64,000 nt of DNA from Pseudomonas putida (lineage in GTDB: Bacteria > Pseudomonadota > Gammaproteobacteria > Pseudomonadales > Pseudomonadaceae): positions 62,001 through 126,000 of the forward strand of contig NZ_JANHLC010000012.1 in assembly GCF_028682395.1 (NCBI RefSeq). Direction: 5' to 3'. Shown here piece by piece: positions 29,536 through 36,962 of this stretch; within the stretch, counting starts at the first letter, position 1, and the number at the start of each line of letters is the position of its first letter. The notes below the pieces were generated by a model. It was not told where the DNA came from. It did no database searches and was given only the letters and a program-made list of their open reading frames with translations. Position numbers and translations under genes: made by a program.

Positions 29536-31067
29536 GGGCGCGGTCCTGTGGTAGAGGTTTGCGGGCTGATGTCATGGGCTGGGCTGGCGCGATAATCCTG
29601 CAGGCGAAAGTTGCTGGTCAGGCGTTTGAAGCGCCAGGTGGACCCAGGCCACAGCGTGGTGTTCTTGCCGGTCCGCGGGTCCAGGTACCAACTGGCGCAG
29701 CCGCCGGTCGACCAGATGGCCCGCTTGAGGCGTCCCTGCAGTTCGCGGTTGTAGGCGGTTTCCACGAGAGGGCTGACTTCGATGCACGCCAGGCGCTGGC
29801 GCTGCATGGTTTGCACCGCCTGGAGGATGTACTCGACCTGGGCCTCGATCATCAGAATCATCGAGTTGTGCCCCAGCCCGGTATTCGGCCCGACGATCAT
29901 GAAAAGGTTGGGGTAGCCGGGCAGGGTGGTCCCCAGATAGGCATGGGCGCCGTTGTGCCAACTGTCCAGGATGTCGAGGCCATCGCGCCCGATCAGCATG
30001 CCCCGGGGCAGGGGCGCGGTGGCTTGGAAACCGGTGCCGAAGATCAGGCAGTCCGCCGGGTGGCGCACGCCATCGGCAGTCACCACGGCATCGGCCTCGA
30101 TCCGCTGGATAGCCTGGCTGACCACCTGCACATGGCTACGGGTCAGGGCCGGGTAGTAGTCGTTGGACATCAGGATGCGCTTGCAGCCAATGGTGTAGTT
30201 GGGGGTCAGCGCCTGGCGCAGCCCAGGGGTCGCGACCTGTTTGTGCAAATGCCGCAGGGCCATGCGCTGCACCACTTTCATCAGTTGCGGACGATGAGCA
30301 AAGGCCAGGACCCGGCTTTCCAGCATCCAGTAACGCACGCTGCGCGCCAGGCGCTGGGTAAAGGGCAGGTGCTTGAAGGCCCAACGTTCCAAGGTACTCA
30401 AGGGCCGGTCCGGCTTGGGCAGGATCCAGGGTGGGGTGCGTTGGAACAGATCGAGATGGGCCACCTTGGGCACGATCTGTGGCACAAACTGGATGGCGCT
30501 GGCGCCCGTACCGATTACCGCGACCCGTTTGCCTTGCAGGGAATAGCCATGATCCCAGTGTTGGGAGTGGAAGGCCTTGCCCTGGAAGTTCTCCAGCCCC
30601 GGGATATCCGGCAGCGCCGGGCGCGACAAGCCGCCCATGCCCGACACCAGCACCCGGGCGCTGAGGCGTCGGCCATTGGCGAAGCGCAGGGCCCAGCGCT
30701 GGCGGGCTTCGTCATACACGGCGGTTTCCAGGGCCAGGCCCAGGCGCAGGTAGGGGGTAATCGCGAAGCGCTCGGCGCACTGCTCCAGGTACGCGCGGAT
30801 CTCCGCAGCGGGGGCGAACTGGCGACTCCACTGCGGGTTGGGCGCGAAGGAAAACGAGTAGACGTGCGATTGCACATCGCAGGCGCAGCCGGGGTAGTGG
30901 TTGTCGCGCCAGGTGCCGCCGAGGGCGTCGGCCTGTTCGGCAATCAGGAAGTCCTCAAGGCCCGCCTGTTTGAGTTTGATGGCCATGCACAGGCCGGCAA
31001 AGCCGGAACCGATGATGGCGATATCAATGCTCTCTTCGTCGTCCATGGGCGGTGAGTACGCATTCAT
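29532..31067 (-). CDS. Baeyer-Villiger-type flavin monooxygenase
   Basis: 511 residues. It has an N-terminal FAD site IAIIGSGFAGL (about residues 17-25), GGTWRDNHYPGCACD, and the Baeyer-Villiger fingerprint FxGxxxHxxxW[PD] as FQGKAFHSQHWD at residues 161-172. The NADPH site VIGTGASA follows at about 184-191. Such enzymes insert oxygen next to a ketone to give an ester. The start at 31067 has AAGAGGT 7 bases upstream; the longer frame to 31142 was rejected. It is the first gene of the operon BVMO-SDR-PF10118 and is divergent from an alpha/beta hydrolase across a strong palindrome. Confidence 0.92.
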   Translation of the reverse strand: MNAYSPPMDDEESIDIAIIGSGFAGLCMAIKLKQAGLEDFLIAEQADALGGTWRDNHYPGCACDVQSHVYSFSFAPNPQWSRQFAPAAEIRAYLEQCAERFAITPYLRLGLALETAVYDEARQRWALRFANGRRLSARVLVSGMGGLSRPALPDIPGLENFQGKAFHSQHWDHGYSLQGKRVAVIGTGASAIQFVPQIVPKVAHLDLFQRTPPWILPKPDRPLSTLERWAFKHLPFTQRLARSVRYWMLESRVLAFAHRPQLMKVVQRMALRHLHKQVATPGLRQALTPNYTIGCKRILMSNDYYPALTRSHVQVVSQAIQRIEADAVVTADGVRHPADCLIFGTGFQATAPLPRGMLIGRDGLDILDSWHNGAHAYLGTTLPGYPNLFMIVGPNTGLGHNSMILMIEAQVEYILQAVQTMQRQRLACIEVSPLVETAYNRELQGRLKRAIWSTGGCASWYLDPRTGKNTTLWPGSTWRFKRLTSNFRLQDYRASPAHDISPQTSTTGPRP

Positions 31068-31320
31068 TGTGTGTACCTCTTGTGGGTGCAACCGGGCTGC
31101 CGGGAGTGAGTGGTCGGTTTGTGCAGGTTTAGCATTGCACATTTAAATTATTTGTTTTAAAAAATAATTTAAATAGCTAATCTGAAAATCCTTAGCGGTG
31201 GATATGCGCAGTCAGTCGCCAGGCCTAACCGGGACTGGCAAGGCGCCGCACAGAGGGTTTGCCGGTGATCCCCGTCAGGGTGACGTGCGACAGCGGCGCA
31301 GGGAGGCGGAGGGCAACGCT
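31068..31320. promoter_or_regulatory. Divergent control region between BVMO operon and alpha/beta hydrolase
   Basis: This 253-bp gap has its AT-rich core at 31141-31185, which holds the large palindrome described separately. No gene is credible here. An in-frame extension of the hydrolase to 31198 crosses low-quality start context. A GGAGGCGGAGGG ribosome-site region lies just before 31321. Confidence 0.75.
31141..31174. promoter_or_regulatory. 13-bp perfect inverted repeat; predicted TetR operator (site 1)
   Basis: ATTTAAATTATTT (31141-31153) and AAATAATTTAAAT (31162-31174) are exact reverse complements separated by 8 nt. Within it, 31156-31173 reads TTTAAA-N6-TTTAAA and matches the recurring motif TTYAAA-N6-TTTRAA seen upstream of alkB, the ABC exporter and, less exactly, fadE and tetR. 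The position between divergent genes suits an operator controlling both. Confidence 0.65.
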
Positions 31321-32310
31321 ATGGAAAACGGATGGACGGTCGCCGTTGGCGCACTGGTCGTGGGCTCGGTGCTACTGAATTGGGTCAGCCGACGCATCAC
31401 GCGCCGAATCGAAGAAAAAGTGCCGGTCGATGGACGTTTTATCGAGGTCGACGGTGAGCGTGTCCACTATGTGGATGAAGGGCAGGGCCCGGCGCTGGTG
31501 ATGATTCACGGCCTTACCGGTTGTTCGCGCAATCTCACCTACGCCCTGGCCCCGGCCCTGCGTAACCGCTATCGGGTGATTACCTTGGACCGCGCCGGCT
31601 GCGGTTACTCGACCCGCGCCCCTGGCGCGCCGTGCGATCTTGCGACCCAGGCGCGGTGGCTGGCCCAGGTGATCCAGACGCTGGGCCTGACTCAGCCCCT
31701 GGTGCTCGGCCATTCCCTGGGTGGCGCTATTGCCTTGGCCCTGGCCCTGGATCATCCCCGGGCCGTCAGTGGCCTGGTGCTGGTCGCGCCGCTGACTCAT
31801 CCCCAGCGCAGGTTGCCGCTGGTGTTTCTGTCCCTGGGCATACGTCCCGCGCTGTTACGCCGCTGGCTGGCCGCGACGCTGGCCACGCCCATTGCGGTGT
31901 TGGGGCGCCGGGGTGTGCTCAAGGGCGTATTCACCCCGGACCCGGTGCCGGATGACTTCACCGAACGGGGCGGCGCGCTGCTGGGCATGCGCCCGGGCAG
32001 CTTTTATGCCGCCTCCAGTGAGATTGCCACGGTCAACGCGGCATTGCCGGGCATGGTCAAGCGCTACGCCACGTTGCAGTTGCCGGTCGGGCTGATCTAC
32101 GGCGCCCAGGATCGTGTGCTCGATTATCGCCAGCATGGCCTGGCCCTGGCCGAGAAAGTGCCGGGGATCCAGCTCAAGGTGCTTGAAGGGCGCGGGCATA
32201 TGTTGCCGATCAGTGCGGTCGAGCAGGTGGTCGCCATGGTTGACCGGGTGGCGGGCAAAAAACATCTGGTCGACGTCAGTTCTCCCAGTCCCACCCGCGC
32301 TGTGCCGTAG
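31321..32310 (+). CDS. Alpha/beta hydrolase (membrane-anchored esterase/lipase-like)
   Basis: 329 residues. An N-terminal hydrophobic helix (about residues 5-21, then WVSRRITRRIEEK) suggests a membrane anchor. The hydrolase core has VMIHGLTG (oxyanion region), the nucleophile elbow GHSLGG with Ser132, Asp in IYGAQDRVLDY and His in LEGRGHMLP. The ATG at 31321 follows GGAGGCGGAGGG. Its position opposite the BVMO and next to alkB makes hydrolysis of the BVMO-made ester, or of wax or other long-chain esters, a reasonable inference. Substrate cannot be read from sequence. Confidence 0.9.
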   Translation: MENGWTVAVGALVVGSVLLNWVSRRITRRIEEKVPVDGRFIEVDGERVHYVDEGQGPALVMIHGLTGCSRNLTYALAPALRNRYRVITLDRAGCGYSTRAPGAPCDLATQARWLAQVIQTLGLTQPLVLGHSLGGAIALALALDHPRAVSGLVLVAPLTHPQRRLPLVFLSLGIRPALLRRWLAATLATPIAVLGRRGVLKGVFTPDPVPDDFTERGGALLGMRPGSFYAASSEIATVNAALPGMVKRYATLQLPVGLIYGAQDRVLDYRQHGLALAEKVPGIQLKVLEGRGHMLPISAVEQVVAMVDRVAGKKHLVDVSSPSPTRAVP

Positions 32311-32606
32311 TCGGCGCGATTTTATTGTCGGCCAGGGTTATGGCCGGAAACCTTGCTCCAGAGCCCTGCCTGAATGCAGGCAAAGAAATATCCGGCGAGA
32401 CATTCAGAAGGTTCTAAGAAATTAGTTGACGACCTATCGGATCCGAGCTATTTCTTTTAAAAAATATTTTGAATGTTTTTTTTGAAATGCAATTGAGCGA
32501 TTAAAATAATGAAAATAACGCCTTTTATCGCATTTTCTGTCTCGAACGACGCCTATCGTCTTCGCGGCGGCATTCATTCTCGCAACAGCACCCAGCGGTG
32601 GTCGGC
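32311..32606. promoter_or_regulatory. alkB upstream region
   Basis: 296 bp without a gene. A small hairpin TGCCTG-AATG-CAGGCA lies at 32367-32382 after the hydrolase stop. From about 32440 to 32530 the sequence is strongly AT-rich, unlike the genes around it, and contains operator-like site 2 (32456-32473). A promoter for alkB is expected downstream of that site. I could not choose a -10/-35 pair with confidence. Confidence 0.7.
32456..32473. promoter_or_regulatory. Predicted TetR operator (site 2), upstream of alkB
   Basis: TTTAAA-AAATAT-TTTGAA, a full match to TTYAAA-N6-TTTRAA, 134 bp upstream of the alkB start in an AT-rich stretch. Confidence 0.6.
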
Positions 32607-33884
32607 ATGAACGCCTCGGTAGCGGCGTCCGCCGCCTGGAGCGACAGCAAGCGTCACCTCTGGTGGCTCGGCACACTGCCCATGGCGACCCCTCTGCTCG
32701 CCGGCTTGTTCGCCCTGACCACCGGTGTCCAGGCGCTCTGGTGGAGCGGGGTGGTGGTGATCTTCGGGTTGATCCCGCTGATCGACGGCCTGCTCGGCGA
32801 AGACACCAGTAACCCACCTGAATCCATAGTCCCGGACCTGGAGAAACAACACTACTACCGCTGGATCGTGTACTCGTGCGTGTGGCTGGTCTGCCTGTCG
32901 CTGGTGGTGACCGCCTGGCTGGCCACTGGAGGGATCGACTGGATTGCCGCCGGTGGCCTGGTGCGCCTGGCGGACAGCTTAGGCTGGCACGGTGGTTTTG
33001 CCAGTTTGATGAACTATTTTACCGAACGCGCCCAGGTTCATGGCGCCGTGCACTGGTCGACCTACCTGGGCATGGCCATGTCCACCGGCGCGGCCACCGG
33101 CATCGCCATCAATATTGCCCACGAACTGGGTCACAAACCGCGGCCGTTGGCGCAGTGGCTGGCCAAGCTGGCCCTGGCGCCGACCTTCTACGGGCACTTC
33201 TTTATCGAACACAATCGTGGTCACCATGTACGGGTCGCCACGCCCGAAGATCCGGCCAGTTCGCGACTGGGCGAGAGCTTTTGGGCGTTCCTGCCGCGTT
33301 CGACCTGGTTCAGCCTGCGTTCGGCCTGGCACCTGGAACGCGAGCGCCTGAACAAGCAAGGCCTACCGGTGCTGCACTGGCGCAACGGCGTGCTCTCGGC
33401 CTGGCTGTTCAGCGTGGTGCTGTGGGGCGTGTTGATCGCCTGGCTGGGGGCGGCGGTGATTCCGTTCCTGCTCATCCAGGGCATCTACGGGTTCTCGTTG
33501 CTGGAGGTGGTCAACTATGTTGAGCACTACGGCCTGCTGCGTCAGAAACAGCCCAATGGTCGCTACGAGCGCTGCTCGCCGCGCCACTCCTGGAACAGCA
33601 ACCGGATCGTCACCAATATTTTCCTGTTCCAGCTGCAACGGCATTCCGATCACCACGCGTATCCGACGCGGGCCTATCAGTCGCTGCGTCACTTCGACGA
33701 GTCGCCGCAATTGCCCTATGGCTACGCCAGCATGATTGTCTGGGCCTATGTGCCGTTTCTGTGGCGCCGCTTGATGGACCACCGGGTCCTGGCGCACTAC
33801 GACGGCGATGTCCGCCTGGCCAATCTGCACCCGAGCAAACGTGCCGGCCTGCTTGAGCGCTACGGCCAGAGCAACACCGAGTAA
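32607..33884 (+). CDS. alkB: AlkB, membrane non-heme di-iron alkane 1-monooxygenase
   Basis: 425 residues. All AlkB histidine boxes are present: HELGHK at 172-177, EHNRGHH at 201-207, the AlkB-specific NYVEHYG at 303-309, and LQRHSDHH at 343-350. Several transmembrane helices lie in the first 160 residues. It hydroxylates n-alkanes at the terminal carbon using electrons from rubredoxin. No rubredoxin or rubredoxin reductase gene is in this window, so these must be elsewhere. A GTG at 32598 would add three residues; ATG 32607 is preferred though its ribosome site is weak. Confidence 0.97.
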   Translation: MNASVAASAAWSDSKRHLWWLGTLPMATPLLAGLFALTTGVQALWWSGVVVIFGLIPLIDGLLGEDTSNPPESIVPDLEKQHYYRWIVYSCVWLVCLSLVVTAWLATGGIDWIAAGGLVRLADSLGWHGGFASLMNYFTERAQVHGAVHWSTYLGMAMSTGAATGIAINIAHELGHKPRPLAQWLAKLALAPTFYGHFFIEHNRGHHVRVATPEDPASSRLGESFWAFLPRSTWFSLRSAWHLERERLNKQGLPVLHWRNGVLSAWLFSVVLWGVLIAWLGAAVIPFLLIQGIYGFSLLEVVNYVEHYGLLRQKQPNGRYERCSPRHSWNSNRIVTNIFLFQLQRHSDHHAYPTRAYQSLRHFDESPQLPYGYASMIVWAYVPFLWRRLMDHRVLAHYDGDVRLANLHPSKRAGLLERYGQSNTE

Positions 33885-34020
33885 CGCTCCACGTCAGCGC
33901 ACGTGCCCACTGCTTCCAGTGCGCATGACGGGGATCGGCTTGCCCGCCAAACGGGTGGGTCAGTAACGCAACGCAGTGGGTTGACCCGAAAAACAATAAG
34001 TACAGAGAAGGAAGTCAACG

Positions 34021-34518
34021 ATGCACAACCCAACCTCTACCGCCGCTCGCCGACTGATGGCTGCGCTGTTTGCCCTGGCGGTGATCGCCCCGGCCCAGGC
34101 CGCGCGGATCGAACCGGTCGGCAGTGAATTCAGCGCCAAGGGCCCGATCAGCTTTGCCAAAAGCATTATCAGCGCCGATTGCACCATCGAAGTCAGCGGC
34201 AAGGTCAGCCCCGACGGTGCCTTCGCCAGTGTCGAGAAAGTCGCGTTTCTCGGCGGTTTCAAATGCAGCCAGGTCACCGCCACGCATCTGCCCTGGACCC
34301 TGGTTGCCAAGGATGAAGGCAGCGGCTCGATGTCCGGCATTAGCGTGAATGTGGGCGCGCCCCTGGTCGGTGGCGACTGCGGGCCGTCGACCGCCAATGG
34401 CACCTGGAACAATCAAAGCGGCCAACTGAAGGCCGCCGGGGTGCAGATCGACGGTGGTTGCACGATCAAAACGGTATCGATCCAGATGCCCCCCACGTTT
34501 CGGGTAGTGGCCGAGTAA
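34021..34518 (+). CDS. Secreted PraA/PraB-like protein 1
   Basis: 165 residues with a clear signal peptide (cationic start, LMAALFALAVIAPAQA, cleavage near residue 27). The mature part has four cysteines in contexts like SADCTIEVSG, FKCSQVT, VGGDCGPST and DGGCTIKTVS. It shares layout and the segment DCGPST..GTW / NCGPTT..VTW with the gene just downstream. I place it in the PraA/PraB family (alkane oxidation protein activator), exported proteins known to stimulate growth on alkanes; the mechanism is unclear. Its position after alkB supports this. It begins after a GAAGGAAG-type ribosome site. Confidence 0.85.
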   Translation: MHNPTSTAARRLMAALFALAVIAPAQAARIEPVGSEFSAKGPISFAKSIISADCTIEVSGKVSPDGAFASVEKVAFLGGFKCSQVTATHLPWTLVAKDEGSGSMSGISVNVGAPLVGGDCGPSTANGTWNNQSGQLKAAGVQIDGGCTIKTVSIQMPPTFRVVAE

Positions 34519-34602
34519 GCGGCCGATCAACGGATTCTGAATTTGGCTGGAAAGGGAAGCTCGGTCGCAGTACTCCGTGTGCCTCGTGATGGCCATTACC
34601 CC

Positions 34603-34617
34603 GGCGAATGATTCGCC
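34603..34617. other. Short hairpin upstream of praB-like gene
   Basis: GGCGAA-TGA-TTCGCC, a perfect 6-bp stem, ends 22 bp before the start of the next gene. It may affect processing or stability of the mRNA leader; no function can be assigned. Confidence 0.35.
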
Positions 34618-34639
34618 ATACATGTGAGGAATAACAACA

Positions 34640-35155
34640 ATGAAAGGTTTCAAAACCCTCGTAACGCTTAGCTCCTTTGCCCTCTGCCTGGGCGCCGCAT
34701 CACTGGCCAGCGCGGCCACCATCGGTGCGCCCGGTCAGACGTTCAATACCCCGGGTGGCAGCATCACCGTCAAGTCGCCTTCTTCGTATGGGGCGGCGGT
34801 GACCTGCTCGATCGACTTCCATGGCGTGGTGAACGCCAACGGCACTGCAACCATCGATGGTGCCACCGTCAGCGGCAGCAACCCACTGTGTGGCTTGCCG
34901 AAGATGAAAGGCTTCCCTAACCCGGGCTGGACCCTGGCGCTGGATACCAACCCAGACAACACCGTCACCAAAGGCACTGTCACGAACGTGGGCTACACCA
35001 TCGCGTTCATCCCGGCGACCAATTGCGGCCCGACCACCATCGACGTGACCTGGGATGGCACGGCGCTGCATGCCACCAACCAGGCGTTGAGCGGCAGCTG
35101 CACCGTGGTGTCCCTGGATGCAACACCTAGCCCGGCTGTGACCGTGACGCCTTAA
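34640..35155 (+). CDS. praB: Secreted PraB-like alkane oxidation activator protein
   Basis: 171 residues. The signal peptide is MKGFKTLVTLSSFALCLGAA...ASA, cleaved near residue 26. The mature protein is small, beta-rich and Thr/Ser/Gly-rich, with cysteines in VTCSIDFHG, SNPLCGLPK, ATNCGPTTIDVTW and SGSCTVVSLD. This pattern matches the PraB-type alkane oxidation protein activators annotated in pseudomonads. It is a paralogue of the preceding gene and sits between alkB and a FadL-type porin, consistent with handling hydrocarbon at the cell surface. Confidence 0.75.
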   Translation: MKGFKTLVTLSSFALCLGAASLASAATIGAPGQTFNTPGGSITVKSPSSYGAAVTCSIDFHGVVNANGTATIDGATVSGSNPLCGLPKMKGFPNPGWTLALDTNPDNTVTKGTVTNVGYTIAFIPATNCGPTTIDVTWDGTALHATNQALSGSCTVVSLDATPSPAVTVTP

Positions 35156-35176
35156 GGCCCGCGGTAAAGGGTTGAT

Positions 35177-35196
35177 CACCCGTTGAAAAGCGGGTG
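35177..35196. other. Small hairpin between praB-like gene and fadL-like gene
   Basis: CACCCG-N8-CGGGTG, a 6-bp stem shortly after the praB-like stop, without a T-run. It may be a weak terminator or processing site. Confidence 0.3.
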
Positions 35197-35248
35197 TCTC
35201 GAAAGAGGCGTCCGCTGTAGCAAGACCAATAATAATAAGGAGTGGGGC

Positions 35249-36682
35249 ATGAGCAATAACAAGCGTCAGGTACAGGGCTTAATTGCAGTGGCATTACTGG
35301 GCAGCCTGATCGCGGGCACTCCCGCACATGCGGGCGGTTTTTCGACTCCCACCTATGGTGCTCCTGGCTGGGGGCGCGCATTCGGGGGTGGTTCGTTGTT
35401 CAAGAACGATCCCGCTGCGGCGTTCAACAACCCGGCGGCCATGGCGTTTATCGATCAGGCCGTGGCACAGATGACGATCGATTACGCGCGTATCAACATC
35501 AAGTACAAGGGCGAGGCCTACGGCTATGACGGCCAGCCACTGCAGTCCGGGAACCTCGACCTGGCAAACGGCATCATCAACCAAACCGGGCCGCGTTCCG
35601 GTGATGGCGGTGAGGGCGGCTTTACCGCGTGGCTGCCGACCGGTTTCATGGTCATTCCGATCAATGACCAATTGAGCTTCGGCCTGAGCCAGGTGGTGCC
35701 TCAGGGCATGCGCAGTACCTGGGACGAGGGCTGGAAGGGCCGCGATTTTGCCGTCGACACCAAAATCGAGACGGTGGGCCTGACCGGCTCCCTGGCGTTC
35801 AAGGTCAACGATCAGTTCTCTGTAGGTGCGGGCGTGATCGTTCAACACAGCAAAGGGTTCGTCAGCCAAAACATCGACCTCACCGGTGCTGCGGCATTGG
35901 CCCCGTTGTTGACGCTACCGCCGGGCTTGGGCGATGCATTGATGCGGGTCAAGGTCGACAACACCTCGGTCGGCTGGTTTGCTGGGGTTGAGTGGAAGCC
36001 GACCCTACAGGACTCCATAGGCTTGAACTACCACGCCAAGATCAAGAACAAGATGGAAGGCAAATACAATATCCGTGCAGACGAAGCGCTGTACGGCATC
36101 ATGACCACCGAGGTACTGCCGGGCGAGACCCTGGTTTCCCTGGCCTACCCCGGGCTGCAACTGATGCCCGATGGCGCCAAGGCCAGCACTCAACTCGACA
36201 TCCCGGCCACGGCTTCCGTCGACTGGGTCCATGAGTTCAACGAGCGCTTGACCCTGGGCGCGAGCGTCACCTGGACCCAATGGTCGTCGTTCGAATCCCT
36301 GACCCTGAAGTCCAACGGCAACCTGATCGTCGCGATCCCATACAAATACAAGGACTCGTGGATGTACTCCTTCGGCGGTGACTACAAACTCACCGATCAG
36401 TTGACGCTGCGCGCCGGTATGGCCTTCGACCAGACCCCGACCCGCAACTCGACCCGTGACCCACGTATCCCCGATGGCGATCGTATTTTCGCTTCCCTGG
36501 GCTTTGGCTACGACATCCGCGCGATTCCAGGCTTGAGCATCGATGGCGCCTACTCACGGCAGTTTGTGGAGGAGGTGAAACTCAAGACGCAAAACCAGGA
36601 CCGCCTTGGCGGCTCGCGCCTGGACGGCAAGGCCGAAAGCAAAGGGGAGGTGGTCAGCGTTTCGGCGACCTACCGTTTCTGA
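35249..36682 (+). CDS. FadL/OmpP1-family outer-membrane hydrocarbon or fatty-acid transporter
   Basis: 477 residues. The signal peptide runs to about residue 28 (IAVALLGSLIAGTPAHA), followed directly by the FadL-type N-terminus GGFSTPTYGAPGWGRAFGG...NDPAAAFNNPAAM, the plug region of OmpP1/FadL/TodX proteins. It ends in VSVSATYRF, with the terminal Phe of an outer-membrane beta-barrel. FadL proteins take up long-chain fatty acids and related hydrophobic molecules. An AAGGAG site fixes the start at 35249; the longer frame from 35183 was rejected. Its position between alkB/praB and the beta-oxidation operon suggests import of alkanes or fatty acids. Confidence 0.92.
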   Translation: MSNNKRQVQGLIAVALLGSLIAGTPAHAGGFSTPTYGAPGWGRAFGGGSLFKNDPAAAFNNPAAMAFIDQAVAQMTIDYARINIKYKGEAYGYDGQPLQSGNLDLANGIINQTGPRSGDGGEGGFTAWLPTGFMVIPINDQLSFGLSQVVPQGMRSTWDEGWKGRDFAVDTKIETVGLTGSLAFKVNDQFSVGAGVIVQHSKGFVSQNIDLTGAAALAPLLTLPPGLGDALMRVKVDNTSVGWFAGVEWKPTLQDSIGLNYHAKIKNKMEGKYNIRADEALYGIMTTEVLPGETLVSLAYPGLQLMPDGAKASTQLDIPATASVDWVHEFNERLTLGASVTWTQWSSFESLTLKSNGNLIVAIPYKYKDSWMYSFGGDYKLTDQLTLRAGMAFDQTPTRNSTRDPRIPDGDRIFASLGFGYDIRAIPGLSIDGAYSRQFVEEVKLKTQNQDRLGGSRLDGKAESKGEVVSVSATYRF

Positions 36683-36706
36683 TCGCAAGGTTGGGATAGC
36701 AACCGG

Positions 36707-36742
36707 GGTGATGCCCAGCGCGCTCGTTGTGCTGGCATCACC
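36707..36742 (+). terminator. Hairpin terminator after fadL-like gene
   Basis: GGTGATGCCCAGC pairs with GCTGGCATCACC with one bulged base and an 11-nt loop. There is no long T-run, but the stem is strong and sits 24 bp after the stop codon. Confidence 0.5.
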
Positions 36743-36860
36743 GACGTATCGACGGGTCGCGCATCGGCCCGTCCATAGCCCCAATTCATATTCAACGTTG
36801 ATCGATCCGCCAGGCTGACCCGTTCAGTCGGATTTTTTTGGCCCAAGCATTAAATAAATA

Positions 36861-36879
36861 TTTAAAACAATTATTTGAA
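36861..36879. promoter_or_regulatory. Predicted TetR operator (site 3), upstream of fadE operon
   Basis: TTTAAA-N7-TTTGAA, one base longer in the spacer than the other sites. The 20 bp at 36861-36880 form an imperfect palindrome with an AATT centre. Confidence 0.5.
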
Positions 36880-36962
36880 ACGATTTCTGCGGTAGCCGCA
36901 AACCCGGGTGATCCACCCGGCTTGCACCGTGCAATAGGCACTGAATTAAAGAGAGGTATTCC

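Larger units (their letters stand above)
36683..36962. promoter_or_regulatory. Gap between fadL-like gene and fadE operon
   Basis: 280 bp with no gene. It begins with a strong hairpin (36707-36742), and 36840-36880 is an AT-rich block with operator-like site 3. The fadE ribosome site AGAGG lies just before 36963. The operon's promoter should lie within about 100 bp of the start. Confidence 0.7.

Noticed and set aside
29559-31055. 498-codon plus-strand frame opposite the BVMO
   Set aside because: It is the antisense shadow of a clear BVMO with FAD, NADPH and fingerprint motifs; the translation is His/Gly/Gln-rich without features.
29532-31067. FMO read as AlmA-type long-chain alkane hydroxylase
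   Set aside because: The sequence carries the Baeyer-Villiger fingerprint at residues 161-172, and the N-terminal region differs from what I recall of AlmA, so BVMO is the better call.
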